Assembly: GCF_030866765.1 (NCBI RefSeq)
Contig: NZ_CP133017.1
Span: forward strand, 1,889,001-1,953,000
Direction: 5' to 3'
DNA from: Paenibacillus silvisoli
Lineage (GTDB): Bacteria; Bacillota; Bacilli; Paenibacillales; Paenibacillaceae
DNA length: 64,000 nucleotides
Below, piece after piece: positions 1 to 7,532 of this stretch; position 1 is the stretch's first letter, and each line of letters begins with the position of its first letter. The notes beneath the pieces were generated by a model. It searched no databases and was not told where the DNA came from. It was given only the letters and a program-made list of their open reading frames with translations. A program made the position numbers and the translations under genes.

Positions 1-790
1 ACGATGTGTGCTTGCGGTACAGAGAAGCATAGATGATGGCCAATATAAACAGCACGAACGACAAAAACAAGCTTCCGATCGTAGACAAATAGTTCGCGAT
101 GCGCTTCTGGTCGCTGACATAGCCGGCATAATCCGCCGGTACTTTGAATTGCGGCTTGTAGGCGGCGATGAGCACATTGCCGTTCTGCAGCGTTTCGCCC
201 CGGATGCCGAGAATCAGCTTGGCGCCGCCGATCGCTTTGTCCGTCGCTTCGTACCAGATTTGCCCCTTGACCGGATCGATCTTATACAGCTTCAATGCCG
301 ATTTGTCGAAGCCTTTGGAAGCTGCGAACGCGAGCGCCGTATCCGCAAGCTCCTTCTTCGGAGCCGGCTCCGCGAAGTCCGCATTGAGGCGGTTCCAGGC
401 GACGACGGTCCCCTTCTGCATGTGGACATAGACGAAAATTTCGCTCTTGTCCGGCATTTTGGCCGTCACTTGGAAGGTGTCGGTCGGATATTCCGCGTCG
501 TACTTCTTTTCGTAGCTGCGGGTCAGTTTATTTTTCTCGAGGTAGCCGTAGAGCAGGCTGTCGGATTGGTGCACGGCGTGCACGCTTTCGGGAACCGTCT
601 TGAATTGCTTGTGAACGAAGGAGGAAGCGGCTTGCTCGGCAGCGCTTCGGTCGATGACCGGCTCGCTGTTCGTACCGAAGAACGATTCGGCCGTCGAGGG
701 AACGATTTGAATGAGCAAATAAATGAGGATGCCGACGCCGGCCAGCCAGCCATGCATTTTCCAATTGGGCTTCAGTTGAATGGTGTTCAT
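1..790 (-). CDS. Membrane protein, N-terminal part (possibly CPBP/CAAX protease family), truncated by window edge
   Basis: The frame is open on the minus strand from an ATG at 790 to the window edge, so about 263 residues of the N-terminal part are visible. A first hydrophobic segment lies at about residues 16-31 (WLAGVGILIYLLIQIV), followed by about 200 mostly polar residues that would lie outside the membrane. A second hydrophobic segment lies near residues 235-255. The start is preceded by a weak GGGGTG. Some Paenibacillus CPBP-family intramembrane proteases have this kind of N-terminal extension, but their catalytic EExxxR and H motifs would lie beyond the edge. The family call is therefore an inference from memory; the coding status is well supported. 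Confidence 0.5.
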   Translation of the reverse strand, partial: MNTIQLKPNWKMHGWLAGVGILIYLLIQIVPSTAESFFGTNSEPVIDRSAAEQAASSFVHKQFKTVPESVHAVHQSDSLLYGYLEKNKLTRSYEKKYDAEYPTDTFQVTAKMPDKSEIFVYVHMQKGTVVAWNRLNADFAEPAPKKELADTALAFAASKGFDKSALKLYKIDPVKGQIWYEATDKAIGGAKLILGIRGETLQNGNVLIAAYKPQFKVPADYAGYVSDQKRIANYLSTIGSLFLSFVLFILAIIYASLYRKHTS

Positions 791-906
791 GGAGCACCCC
801 GTTCTTATTTAGAATAACGATTGCTTGGTCTCCTTACCTTAACATAAACGAGACAATATTATCCATCGGGATGCGGGCCGCGGTCGTTTTCGGGCAACGA
901 TTTTTC

Positions 907-936
907 TTGGAATTCCGGACGCGGACAAGGTATAAT
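907..936 (+). promoter_or_regulatory. Sigma-A-type promoter of the ktr-like gene
   Basis: TTGGAA (907-912) and a perfect TATAAT (931-936) are separated by 18 bp. This implies a leader of about 95 nt before the start at 1038. Confidence 0.6.
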
Positions 937-1037
937 GTGAACCAATAACAGGCATTGGGAAACCAATGTTCTATTCGTGCGTATGGAACACATGTACTCG
1001 CCTGAAAAATCACCACTTGAATAGGAGCTCAACAACT

Positions 1038-1700
1038 ATGAAAAGCAACCAATTTGTCATTATCGGACTGGGCCGGTTCGGCTCGAGCCTTGCCCGCGAG
1101 CTCGTTGAGCTGGGGTACGATGTGCTTGGCATCGATAAGGACGAGGAAACGGTATCGGATATGAGCCAGACGCTGACGCATGCGGTGGTCGCGGAATCGA
1201 CGGACGAAGAGGTGCTCCGCTCGCTGGGCGTGCGCAATTTCGACTGCGGCGTCGTGGCGATCGGCGATGACATTCAGGCGAGCATTTTGACCGCAATTCT
1301 TCTGAAGGATCTGGGCGTGAAAAAGGTCGTAGCGAAGGCGATGACCGAGCTGCACGGCCGCGTCTTGGAAAAAATCGGCGTCGACCGCGTCGTCTACCCG
1401 GAACGCGATATGGGCATCCGGGTCGCGCATCAGCTCGTGTCGCCGAACTTGCTCGATTATATCGAGCTGTCGAAGGATTATACGATCGCCGAGCTGGCGG
1501 TGCCGAAATGCTTAAGCGGCAAGTCGCTGCAGGATTTGAATCCGCGCGCCCGTTTCGGCTGCAGCATCGTGGCGATCAACAAGCCGAAGGGCATCATCAT
1601 CGCGCCGACCGGCAGCGACGTGCTTGCCGAGAAGGACGTCATGGTCATCATCGGGACAAACCAACAGATCGAGGAGTTCGAAGAGACCGTTATCCGTTAA
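1038..1700 (+). CDS. KtrA/KtrC-type potassium channel regulatory subunit (TrkA family)
   Basis: This 220-aa protein has an N-terminal RCK/TrkA-N Rossmann domain with GLGRFGSSLA at about residues 10-19 and an acidic residue after the second strand (GIDKDEE). A TrkA-C domain follows from about residue 140. It has the size of Bacillus KtrA and KtrC (about 221 aa). Such proteins form cytosolic octameric rings that bind ATP/ADP, and c-di-AMP in TrkA-C, and gate KtrB/KtrD K+ channels. The start at 1038 has AGGAG 10 nt upstream; a longer open frame begins at 966 without a ribosome binding site. No ktrB/ktrD is adjacent, which is usual for ktrC-type loci. KtrA versus KtrC cannot be decided from sequence alone. 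Confidence 0.85.
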   Translation: MKSNQFVIIGLGRFGSSLARELVELGYDVLGIDKDEETVSDMSQTLTHAVVAESTDEEVLRSLGVRNFDCGVVAIGDDIQASILTAILLKDLGVKKVVAKAMTELHGRVLEKIGVDRVVYPERDMGIRVAHQLVSPNLLDYIELSKDYTIAELAVPKCLSGKSLQDLNPRARFGCSIVAINKPKGIIIAPTGSDVLAEKDVMVIIGTNQQIEEFEETVIR

Positions 1701-1750
1701 TGGGCGCCTACGCTCGGCATGGTATTGGATACGAAAAATGGCAAACAATA

Positions 1751-1785
1751 AAGGACAGGGCCGGTTTCGGCTGCTGTCCTTTTTG
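1751..1785 (+). terminator. Intrinsic terminator of the ktr-like gene
   Basis: AAGGACAG pairs with CTGTCCTT around a GC-rich loop and is followed by a T run. Confidence 0.75.
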
Positions 1786-1818
1786 ATTGGGCTGCGATGA
1801 GTCGAGCGTTGGGGCTGG

Positions 1819-2006
1819 CTAACGAACTCCAGCGCGCTTATTTGCGCCAAAACGGCATGGTTGGAAAGCTAACGAATCGTAGAAACGTTATTTCGCCAAA
1901 ATCGCACCGAAACCACCGGTTTTCACCCAAATAACGTCTCTGGAGTTCGTTAGCCGAAAATCGATGCGGTTTACGGCCAAATAAGGCTTATTGGATTCGT
2001 TAAATT
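1819..2006. repeat. Four degenerate 50-bp repeat units, two forward facing two reverse
   Basis: Two forward units start at 1819 and 1869. Two reverse units read leftward from about 1954 and 2005. All four share TAACGAA, then 11 variable bases, then TTATTT in the same register, and neighbours are spaced 50 bp apart. The outer forward and inner reverse units form a perfect 16-bp inverted repeat (1817-1832 with 1940-1955). ACGTTATTT at 1887-1895 also pairs with AAATAACGT at 1929-1937. No convincing protein is encoded here. A related unit occurs at 54231-54258. Function is unknown; the arrangement suggests a dispersed intergenic repeat family able to form a large cruciform or RNA hairpin. Confidence 0.7.
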
Positions 2007-2135
2007 TCATTACCGGGCTCACGAAGCGAAAAGAGGCGCGAGTGGCGCCCCTGCCCAACCCCCAAGCGGCGCAGGTAAGCGGGGTAGCAAGGTGTTTTCG
2101 CGAAGCGAAGGGGCCGGAGATGGTAGGCGTAGTGA

Positions 2136-2242
2136 AAGGGAACTGGCTGGAGAGCGCCAGCGATCGCCTTTGAACTCGGGAATACTCCGCTAGGAATTTG
2201 TTCGTTATTCCCGAGTTCAACAGCGACGGAAGCAGTTCCCTT
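2136..2242. repeat. Large palindromic element with a three-way-junction-like fold
   Basis: An outer perfect 10-bp stem (AAGGGAACTG 2136-2145 with CAGTTCCCTT 2233-2242) encloses two hairpins. One is GCTGG (2146-2150) with CCAGC (2157-2161). The other is a perfect 15-bp stem (2170-2184 with 2206-2220). Single-stranded linkers carry purine-rich motifs (GATCGCC, AGCGACGGAA). It lies between two genes whose 3' ends face each other. It has no T run, so it does not look like a normal terminator. It may be a mobile palindromic repeat or a structured RNA; the sequence does not say which. Confidence 0.65.
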
Positions 2243-2288
2243 GTAACGCAGTCTATCCACCACTCCAGCCCCAACCGCACCACGGCAG

Positions 2289-3182
2289 CTACACCCGCTT
2301 ATAATGCGCCGCAATCTCATCGATCCATAGGCGCACCGCCGGGCTCAAGCTCTCCGAGTGCGGATGGATGAGCGAAGTCGTGCGCTTGGCGCCGGCAAGC
2401 TCGCGGATCGGCACGGCGATGAGGTCGTTGTCCTCGAGCATCTCGGCGCGCAGATACGACTTCGGCAGCAGCGTGGCGGCGCGGCACGTATGGAGCAGAC
2501 GAAGAATCGCTTCGAACGAGTCGATTTCCATGCGGACGTCGGGGAGCAGGCGGTATTTTTCGAGCAGCTCGTCGGTGAGGATCCGGTACCAGGTGCCCTT
2601 GGAAAACAAGATCATCGGCAGCGCGTTTAAATCGCCGATAACGGGCAAGCCTTTATCCATGACGAAGTGATTGCGCGGCAGAACGAGCACCAGATGATCG
2701 TCGAACAGCGGCACGCATTTCAGCTGCGGATCGTCGATTTGCGAAGCGACAATGCCCAGATCGGCTTTCCGTTCGCGGACGAGCGTGACGATTTCATGCG
2801 TCTTCCCGGTAATGGCTTTGATGTCGAGCTCCGGACTGCGGGCCGTAAGCGCTTGAATCAGGTCGGGCAGCGTCGATTGCAGCGTGGTCAGGCTGGCGCC
2901 GATCGTCAACGAGGAGCGGCCAACGCTCTTGTACTCCTTGACCAGATTCAGAAACCGAAGGTGCTGCTGGCGGGATTCGATCGCGTACTCGTACGTCAGC
3001 TGCCCGATTCGGGTCAGTTCGAGACGTTTGCCGACCCGATTGAACAGGAGGGCGCCGAGATCCTGCTCGAGCTTGGCGATTTTGCGGGAGAGGGCGGGCT
3101 GCGACAGGTTGAGCGCCGCGGAAGCTTTGTTCATGCTGGATTGCTCCACCACGACGGCGAATACGTGCAGTTCATCTAACAT
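2289..3182 (-). CDS. LysR-family transcriptional regulator divergent from sdhCAB
   Basis: The 297-aa protein has an N-terminal winged helix-turn-helix (about residues 3-60, with NLSQPALSRKIAKLEQDLG as recognition region) and a LysR substrate-binding domain from about residue 90. The ATG at 3182 is preceded by AAGGTGAT. It is transcribed away from sdhC across a 225-bp region that holds promoters for both directions and a dyad (ATAAT-N10-ATTAT) overlapping its own -35 box. By family logic it would repress itself and control the neighbouring succinate dehydrogenase operon, as Bacillus CcpC and CitR do for TCA-cycle genes. The ligand cannot be predicted. Confidence 0.85.
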   Translation of the reverse strand: MLDELHVFAVVVEQSSMNKASAALNLSQPALSRKIAKLEQDLGALLFNRVGKRLELTRIGQLTYEYAIESRQQHLRFLNLVKEYKSVGRSSLTIGASLTTLQSTLPDLIQALTARSPELDIKAITGKTHEIVTLVRERKADLGIVASQIDDPQLKCVPLFDDHLVLVLPRNHFVMDKGLPVIGDLNALPMILFSKGTWYRILTDELLEKYRLLPDVRMEIDSFEAILRLLHTCRAATLLPKSYLRAEMLEDNDLIAVPIRELAGAKRTTSLIHPHSESLSPAVRLWIDEIAAHYKRV

Positions 3183-3217
3183 GGGATCACCTTGACTTTC
3201 GCTATATATGCAAAATA

Positions 3218-3254
3218 GTTATAACGTTTAATGAATAATAAGCAATTCCATTAT
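3218..3254 (-). promoter_or_regulatory. Promoter of the LysR gene with overlapping operator-like dyad
   Basis: On the minus strand TTGCTT (3245-3240) and TATAAC (3223-3218) are 16 bp apart. The dyad ATAAT-N10-ATTAT (3235-3254) covers the -35 box, which fits LysR autoregulation. CcpC-type LysR sites are AT-rich half-sites of this kind but with different spacing. Confidence 0.45.
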
Positions 3255-3313
3255 AAGCTCAAAAGGAGTATTATGTGTACTGGAAGACCAGGAAGTGTAC
3301 GTCTATTATTTAT

Positions 3314-3342
3314 TGACGACCACTAGGGCTAGAGTTACAATG
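3314..3342 (+). promoter_or_regulatory. Sigma-A promoter of sdhCAB
   Basis: TTGACG (3314-3319) and TACAAT (3337-3342) have the ideal 17-bp spacing. They lie about 65 bp upstream of the sdhC start. Confidence 0.7.
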
Positions 3343-3407
3343 GAGAATGGTTTTGGCGAATTATGGCGAATGTAACCCCACAGTTTTGAAAGGAGAACGT
3401 ACAAGTT

Positions 3408-4079
3408 ATGAAAGGAAATTCGTATTTATCGCGCAAGATCCACTCCTTACTCGGAGTAATTCCGCTAGGCTTGTTCATCGTCGAACATGCGGTGACGAAC
3501 TATTCGGCCTATGAGGGTGGAGCAGAGGGGTTTAAGGATAGCGTCAAGTTATTGAATAGTCTTCCGCTCGTGTTCTTCCTCGAATTGTTCGGCATCTGGC
3601 TGCCGTTGTTGTTCCACGGCGTGTACGGATTATACGTGGCTTATCAATCGAACCTGAACACCGGGCAGTTCCAATACGGCCGCAACTGGGCTTTTGCGCT
3701 TCAACGCATCTCCGGTGTCATTACGTTCATTTTTGTCTTCTGGCATCTTTACCAAACGCGCTTGCAAGTCCTGCTCGGCAATGTGACGCATGAAGAGCTT
3801 GGCGGACTGATGCACGACATCTCGAGCAACGGCTTTTACTTCGTGATGTATATCATCGGTGTCATTGCGGCGACGTTCCACTTCAGCAACGGCATGTGGG
3901 CCTTCCTCGTCAGCTGGGGCATTACGGTCGGACCGCGTGCGCAGCGCATCTCCTCGTACATTTGGATGGGTGTTTTCGTCATTGTGGCGGCGCTGTTCCT
4001 GTTGTCGCTTGGCGCATTCCGCGGCGACGAATTTAAAGAGGCGGCTTCAGCTGCTCTGCAATTGACGAATCTCGGATAA
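3408..4079 (+). CDS. sdhC: Succinate dehydrogenase cytochrome b558 subunit
   Basis: This 223-aa integral membrane protein has five predicted hydrophobic segments and matches the Bacillus-type di-heme b558 anchor (about 202 aa). Histidines H12, H27, H70, H113 and H158 lie at the positions known to bind the two hemes in that family (HSLLGV, EHAVTN, FHGVYG, FWHLYQ, FHFSNG). It anchors SdhA and SdhB and passes electrons from succinate to menaquinone. It is the first gene of the sdhCAB operon, with AGGAGA 11 nt upstream of the ATG. The gene order C-A-B without sdhD is typical of Bacillales. Confidence 0.95.
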   Translation: MKGNSYLSRKIHSLLGVIPLGLFIVEHAVTNYSAYEGGAEGFKDSVKLLNSLPLVFFLELFGIWLPLLFHGVYGLYVAYQSNLNTGQFQYGRNWAFALQRISGVITFIFVFWHLYQTRLQVLLGNVTHEELGGLMHDISSNGFYFVMYIIGVIAATFHFSNGMWAFLVSWGITVGPRAQRISSYIWMGVFVIVAALFLLSLGAFRGDEFKEAASAALQLTNLG

Positions 4080-4104
4080 GTTTGAGACAAGGAGCGATAG
4101 TGTA

Positions 4105-5850
4105 ATGGCTAAAAATAAAATTATTGTCGTTGGCGGCGGTCTAGCCGGCCTAATGGCTACGATAAAAGCGGCAGAAGCAGGCGTTCATGTCGACCTGTTC
4201 TCGCTTGTGCCCGTAAAACGTTCCCACTCCGTGTGCGCGCAAGGCGGCATCAACGGCGCGGTGAACACGAAGGGCGAAGGCGACTCCACTTGGGAGCATT
4301 TTGACGATACCGTTTATGGCGGCGACTTCCTGGCCAACCAACCGCCGGTTAAAGCGATGTGCGACGCGGCGCCTGGCATTATCCACTTGATGGACCGGAT
4401 GGGCGTTATGTTCAACCGTACGCCGGAAGGTCTTCTCGATTTCCGCCGTTTCGGCGGCACGCAGTACCACCGTACCGCATTCGCGGGCGCAACGACCGGC
4501 CAACAGCTGCTGTACGCGCTGGACGAACAAGTTCGCCGCTGGGAAACGGCGGGTCTTGTCACGAAGCGCGAGCACTGGGAGTTCATGGGCTCGATCTTGG
4601 ATGACGACGGCGTTTGCCGCGGCGTATCCGCGCAGGATCTGCGCTCGATGGAGGTACATACCTTCGTTGCGGATGCGGTTATTTTGGCGACGGGCGGCCC
4701 TGGCATTATTTTCGGCAAAACGACGAACTCCGTTATTAACACGGGTACTGCGGCAAGCGCCGTGTACCAGCAAGGCGTTCATTACGCGAACGGCGAATTC
4801 ATTCAAATTCACCCAACGGCTATTCCGGGCGACGACAAGCTTCGTCTGATGTCGGAATCGGCGCGCGGCGAAGGCGGACGGATTTGGACGTACAAAGACG
4901 GCAAACCGTGGTACTTCCTGGAAGAAAAATATCCGGCATACGGCAACCTCGTTCCGCGGGATATCGCGACGCGCGAAATTTTCTCCGTCTGCGTCGACGA
5001 GAAGCTCGGCATCAACGGCGAGAACATGGTTTACCTCGATCTGTCGCATAAAGATCCGAAGGTGCTGGACGTGAAGCTCGGCGGCATCATCGAAATTTAC
5101 GAGAAGTTCATGGGCGACGACCCGCGTAAAATTCCGATGAAAATCTTCCCTGCGGTTCACTACTCGATGGGCGGCATGTGGGTCGATTACAACCAAATGA
5201 CGAATATTCCCGGCTTGTTCGCTTGCGGGGAGTGCGAATATCAATATCACGGCGCGAACCGTCTCGGCGCGAACTCGCTGCTGTCCGCGATCTACGGCGG
5301 TATGATTACCGGTCCGAAAGCGGTTGAATATATCAAAGGCCTTAAGAAATCGGCTGAAGACATTTCCTCGTCGGTATTCGACCGCGAGAAGAAGGTTCAA
5401 ACCGATAAGTACGAGAGCATCCTGAAGATGAGCGGAACCGAAAACGCGTACGTGATTCACAAGGAGCTCGGCGAATGGATGACCAACAACATGACGGTCG
5501 TCCGCTTCAACAACAAGCTGCAAGAAACGATCGACAAGATCAAAGAGCTCAAGCAGCGCTACAGCAACATCAACATTAACGACACGGCGCGTTGGAACAA
5601 TGCGGGCGTAGCGTTTACCCGCCAGCTGTGGAACATGCTGGAGCTGTCCGAAGCGATGACGCTTGGCGCGCTTCTCCGTAACGAGAGCCGCGGCGCTCAC
5701 TATAAGCCGGAGTTCCCGGATCGTAACGACGATGAATTCCTGAAAACGACGAAGGCGACTTGGACGCCGGACGGCCCGACGATTTCGTACGAAGACGTCG
5801 ATGTATCACTCATCAAACCGCGTAAGCGCGACTACTCGAAGGATAAATAA
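4105..5850 (+). CDS. sdhA: Succinate dehydrogenase flavoprotein subunit
   Basis: This 581-aa enzyme oxidises succinate to fumarate in the TCA cycle. It shows the FAD-binding GGGLAGL near residue 10 and the covalent flavin histidine H41 in RSHSVCAQGG. Family motifs HPTAIPG and SARGEGG lie in the substrate region, and HYSMGG and NRLGANSLL near the C-terminal part of the FAD domain. The length matches Bacillus SdhA (586 aa). It starts 25 bp after sdhC with an AAGGAG site and forms the catalytic unit with SdhB on the cytoplasmic face of the membrane. Confidence 0.97.
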   Translation: MAKNKIIVVGGGLAGLMATIKAAEAGVHVDLFSLVPVKRSHSVCAQGGINGAVNTKGEGDSTWEHFDDTVYGGDFLANQPPVKAMCDAAPGIIHLMDRMGVMFNRTPEGLLDFRRFGGTQYHRTAFAGATTGQQLLYALDEQVRRWETAGLVTKREHWEFMGSILDDDGVCRGVSAQDLRSMEVHTFVADAVILATGGPGIIFGKTTNSVINTGTAASAVYQQGVHYANGEFIQIHPTAIPGDDKLRLMSESARGEGGRIWTYKDGKPWYFLEEKYPAYGNLVPRDIATREIFSVCVDEKLGINGENMVYLDLSHKDPKVLDVKLGGIIEIYEKFMGDDPRKIPMKIFPAVHYSMGGMWVDYNQMTNIPGLFACGECEYQYHGANRLGANSLLSAIYGGMITGPKAVEYIKGLKKSAEDISSSVFDREKKVQTDKYESILKMSGTENAYVIHKELGEWMTNNMTVVRFNNKLQETIDKIKELKQRYSNININDTARWNNAGVAFTRQLWNMLELSEAMTLGALLRNESRGAHYKPEFPDRNDDEFLKTTKATWTPDGPTISYEDVDVSLIKPRKRDYSKDK

Positions 5851-5865
5851 GAAAGGAGAATCACG

Positions 5866-6630
5866 ATGGCGGAAGCGACAGTGGCAACAAAAACGGTAAA
5901 ACTGGTCATTACGCGTCAAGACGCTCCGAACTCTCAGCCTTACACGGAAGAGTTTGAAATTCCATACCGCGCGAACATGAACGTAATCGGCGCCCTGATG
6001 GAAATCCAGCGTAACCCGAAGAAGAAAGACGGACAAGCGACGGCACCGGTTTGCTGGGAATCGAACTGCTTGGAAGAGGTTTGCGGCGCATGCTCCATGG
6101 TTATTAACGGCAAGCCGCGCCAAGCGTGCAGCGCGCTGATCGACAAGCTCGAGCAGCCGATTCGCCTGCAGCCGATGAGCACGTTCCCGGTTGTGCGCGA
6201 CTTGGTCATCAACCGCGAGCGCATGTTCAACGCCTTGAAGCGCGTTAAAGCATGGATTCCGATCGACGGCACATACGATCTAGGTCCCGGCCCTCGCATG
6301 GCTGAAGCGAAGCGCCAGTGGGCATACGAGCTTTCCAAATGCATGACTTGCGGCGTTTGCTTGGAGTCTTGCCCGAACGTAAACGATCGCAACAGCTTCA
6401 TCGGTCCTGCGGCGATTTCGCAGGTTCGTTTGTTCAACGCTCACCCGACGGGCGAAATGAACGCGGCCGAGCGTCTGGAAGCGCTGATGGAGGATGGCGG
6501 CATCGAAGGCTGCGGCAACTCGCAAAACTGCGTGCGCTCCTGCCCGAAAGGCATTCCGCTGACGACGTCCATTGCGGCGATCAACAAAGATACGACGAAG
6601 CATTTGTTTAAAAAATGGCTGGGTATGTAG
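5866..6630 (+). CDS. sdhB: Succinate dehydrogenase iron-sulfur subunit
   Basis: The 254-aa protein carries three cysteine clusters. The [2Fe-2S] set lies in the N-terminal ferredoxin-like domain (CWESNC, EEVCGAC, with a later C). The two further clusters are CMTCGVCLESCP and CGNSQNCVRSCP. It transfers electrons from FAD in SdhA to the hemes of SdhC. It begins 15 bp after sdhA with AAGGAG. It is the last gene of the operon and is followed by an unusual hairpin cluster and then a terminator. Confidence 0.97.
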   Translation: MAEATVATKTVKLVITRQDAPNSQPYTEEFEIPYRANMNVIGALMEIQRNPKKKDGQATAPVCWESNCLEEVCGACSMVINGKPRQACSALIDKLEQPIRLQPMSTFPVVRDLVINRERMFNALKRVKAWIPIDGTYDLGPGPRMAEAKRQWAYELSKCMTCGVCLESCPNVNDRNSFIGPAAISQVRLFNAHPTGEMNAAERLEALMEDGGIEGCGNSQNCVRSCPKGIPLTTSIAAINKDTTKHLFKKWLGM

Positions 6631-6640
6631 AAACATAGGG

Positions 6641-6911
6641 CTCCCGTGGTGGGGCACTTCGCACAGGTATTCCGATTTGCGCTTCCGTGGTGCTCCGTAC
6701 CAAAGTCGCTCAAATTCGGAATACCTGTTGCTGCGTTTCCGCACCAAAGTCGCCCGGTTTTACAACCAGGGGCGGCAGGGATAGGCTCTTTGGCATATGG
6801 GAACTGCATGCAGGCAGGACGCTTCGTCGCTCCCGTGGTGCTGCGCACCAAAGTCGCTCCGACCCGTCCTGCCTGCGGCATCCCGTTCAATGCTGCTCCA
6901 AAGTCGCCAAA
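6641..6911 (+). repeat. Hairpin cluster with a conserved loop and unrelated arms, in the sdhCAB 3' region
   Basis: Two hairpins share a 31-nt loop that is 28/31 identical (6680-6710 and 6828-6858) but have different stems. Arms 6663-6679 and 6711-6728 form a 17-bp stem with one bulge. Arms 6809-6820 and 6864-6875 are built on GCAGGCAGGAC. In each loop GGTGC pairs with GYACC around a triloop, flanked by an asymmetric internal loop (YCCGT opposite AAAGT). Further half-copies occur: CTCCCGTGGTG at 6641 and CCAAAGTCGC at 6745 and 6899. The pair 6639-6650 with 6742-6755 could form an outer helix around the first hairpin. No protein is evident. Confidence 0.7.
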
Positions 6912-6916
6912 TTAAA

Positions 6917-6954
6917 AAGGCGTGTCTAGGCAGCTGCCGTGACACGCCTTTTTT
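6917..6954 (+). terminator. Intrinsic terminator downstream of sdhCAB
   Basis: AAGGCGTGTC (6917-6926) pairs with GACACGCCTT (6941-6950), followed by T6. Confidence 0.85.
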
Positions 6955-6969
6955 AAAAATCAGAAAGCA

Positions 6970-6998
6970 AAAAGCTGCCGTTTTGAACGGCAGCTTTT
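6970..6998. terminator. Bidirectional terminator overlapping the hxlR-like stop codon
   Basis: A perfect 13-bp palindrome, AAAAGCTGCCGTT with AACGGCAGCTTTT around TTG, has T runs on both strands. It includes part of the stop codon of the minus-strand gene. Confidence 0.8.
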
Positions 6999-7305
6999 AA
7001 CACCAGGTTTCGCCCCAATCTTGAATCGATTGGATAACGGGCTCTAGTCCTCTTCCTTTTTCGGTTAATTCATATTCAATCCGAACCGGCATCTCCGGAT
7101 AAACGTTACGTTTAATGATGTCGAATTGCTCGAGCTCCTTCATCCGGTCGGTCAGCATTTTATCGCTCATCTCCGGAATCTGCTCTTTCATTTCCTTGAA
7201 TCGCTTCGGCCCGCCGAGCAGCACGCGAACGATCATCCCGGTCCATTTCTTGCCTAACAGCTCAGTTGCGCACTCATACTTCGGGCACATTTTGGAATAA
7301 TCCAC
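6997..7305 (-). CDS. HxlR-family transcriptional regulator
   Basis: The 102-aa winged-helix protein has the family pattern: an N-terminal cysteine (MCPKYEC, C7), LLGKKWTG, then a recognition region ending in LTDRMKELE, and a YELTEKG wing. In YodB/HypR-type members the N-terminal cysteine senses electrophiles or oxidants; C7 is in the matching place, and a second cysteine is the last residue. The start is GTG at 7305 with GGGGTGAT upstream. No obvious target gene is adjacent apart from the gene at 7533, transcribed divergently. Confidence 0.85.
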   Translation of the reverse strand: MDYSKMCPKYECATELLGKKWTGMIVRVLLGGPKRFKEMKEQIPEMSDKMLTDRMKELEQFDIIKRNVYPEMPVRIEYELTEKGRGLEPVIQSIQDWGETWC

Positions 7306-7419
7306 GTTATCACCCCGCTTTCATTGATACTATTGTAGCACAGGACGTTTTTAAAAGGGAGGCCATTTCGCCAAGATCGGACAATGCTTTTCATTCATTA
7401 TATACTATATTAAAGTAAG

Positions 7420-7447
7420 TTGCACCTATTAGGTATATATTTACAAA
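7420..7447 (+). promoter_or_regulatory. Possible promoter of the DUF695/RraB gene
   Basis: TTGCAC (7420-7425) and TACAAA (7442-7447) are 16 bp apart. An interrupted GTAA...TTAC symmetry spans the same stretch (7416-7445), where the divergent HxlR-type regulator might bind. The promoter match is weak. Confidence 0.35.
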
Positions 7448-7532
7448 TCGCTTATGAAGTATTCAGGCACAACCGAAATAAAGGCTAGGACATTGTAAAA
7501 AACAACCATTCGATGATACAGAGGTGTGCCGG

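Noticed and set aside
8-817. 269-codon plus-strand frame at the left edge
   Set aside because: It is antisense to the minus-strand membrane protein, whose hydrophobic segments and start are convincing.
1888-2320. Overlapping open frames (131 and 106 codons) in the repeat region
   Set aside because: They span the repeat units and the palindrome; no ribosome binding site and no family resemblance.
4150-5700. 516-codon open frame antisense to sdhA
   Set aside because: It mirrors the codon bias of sdhA, is rich in Arg, His and Val without recognisable motifs, and lacks its own ribosome binding site.
6572-7000. Several 60-90-codon frames after sdhB
   Set aside because: They run through the hairpin cluster and terminators and share its repeated sequence; no start signals.
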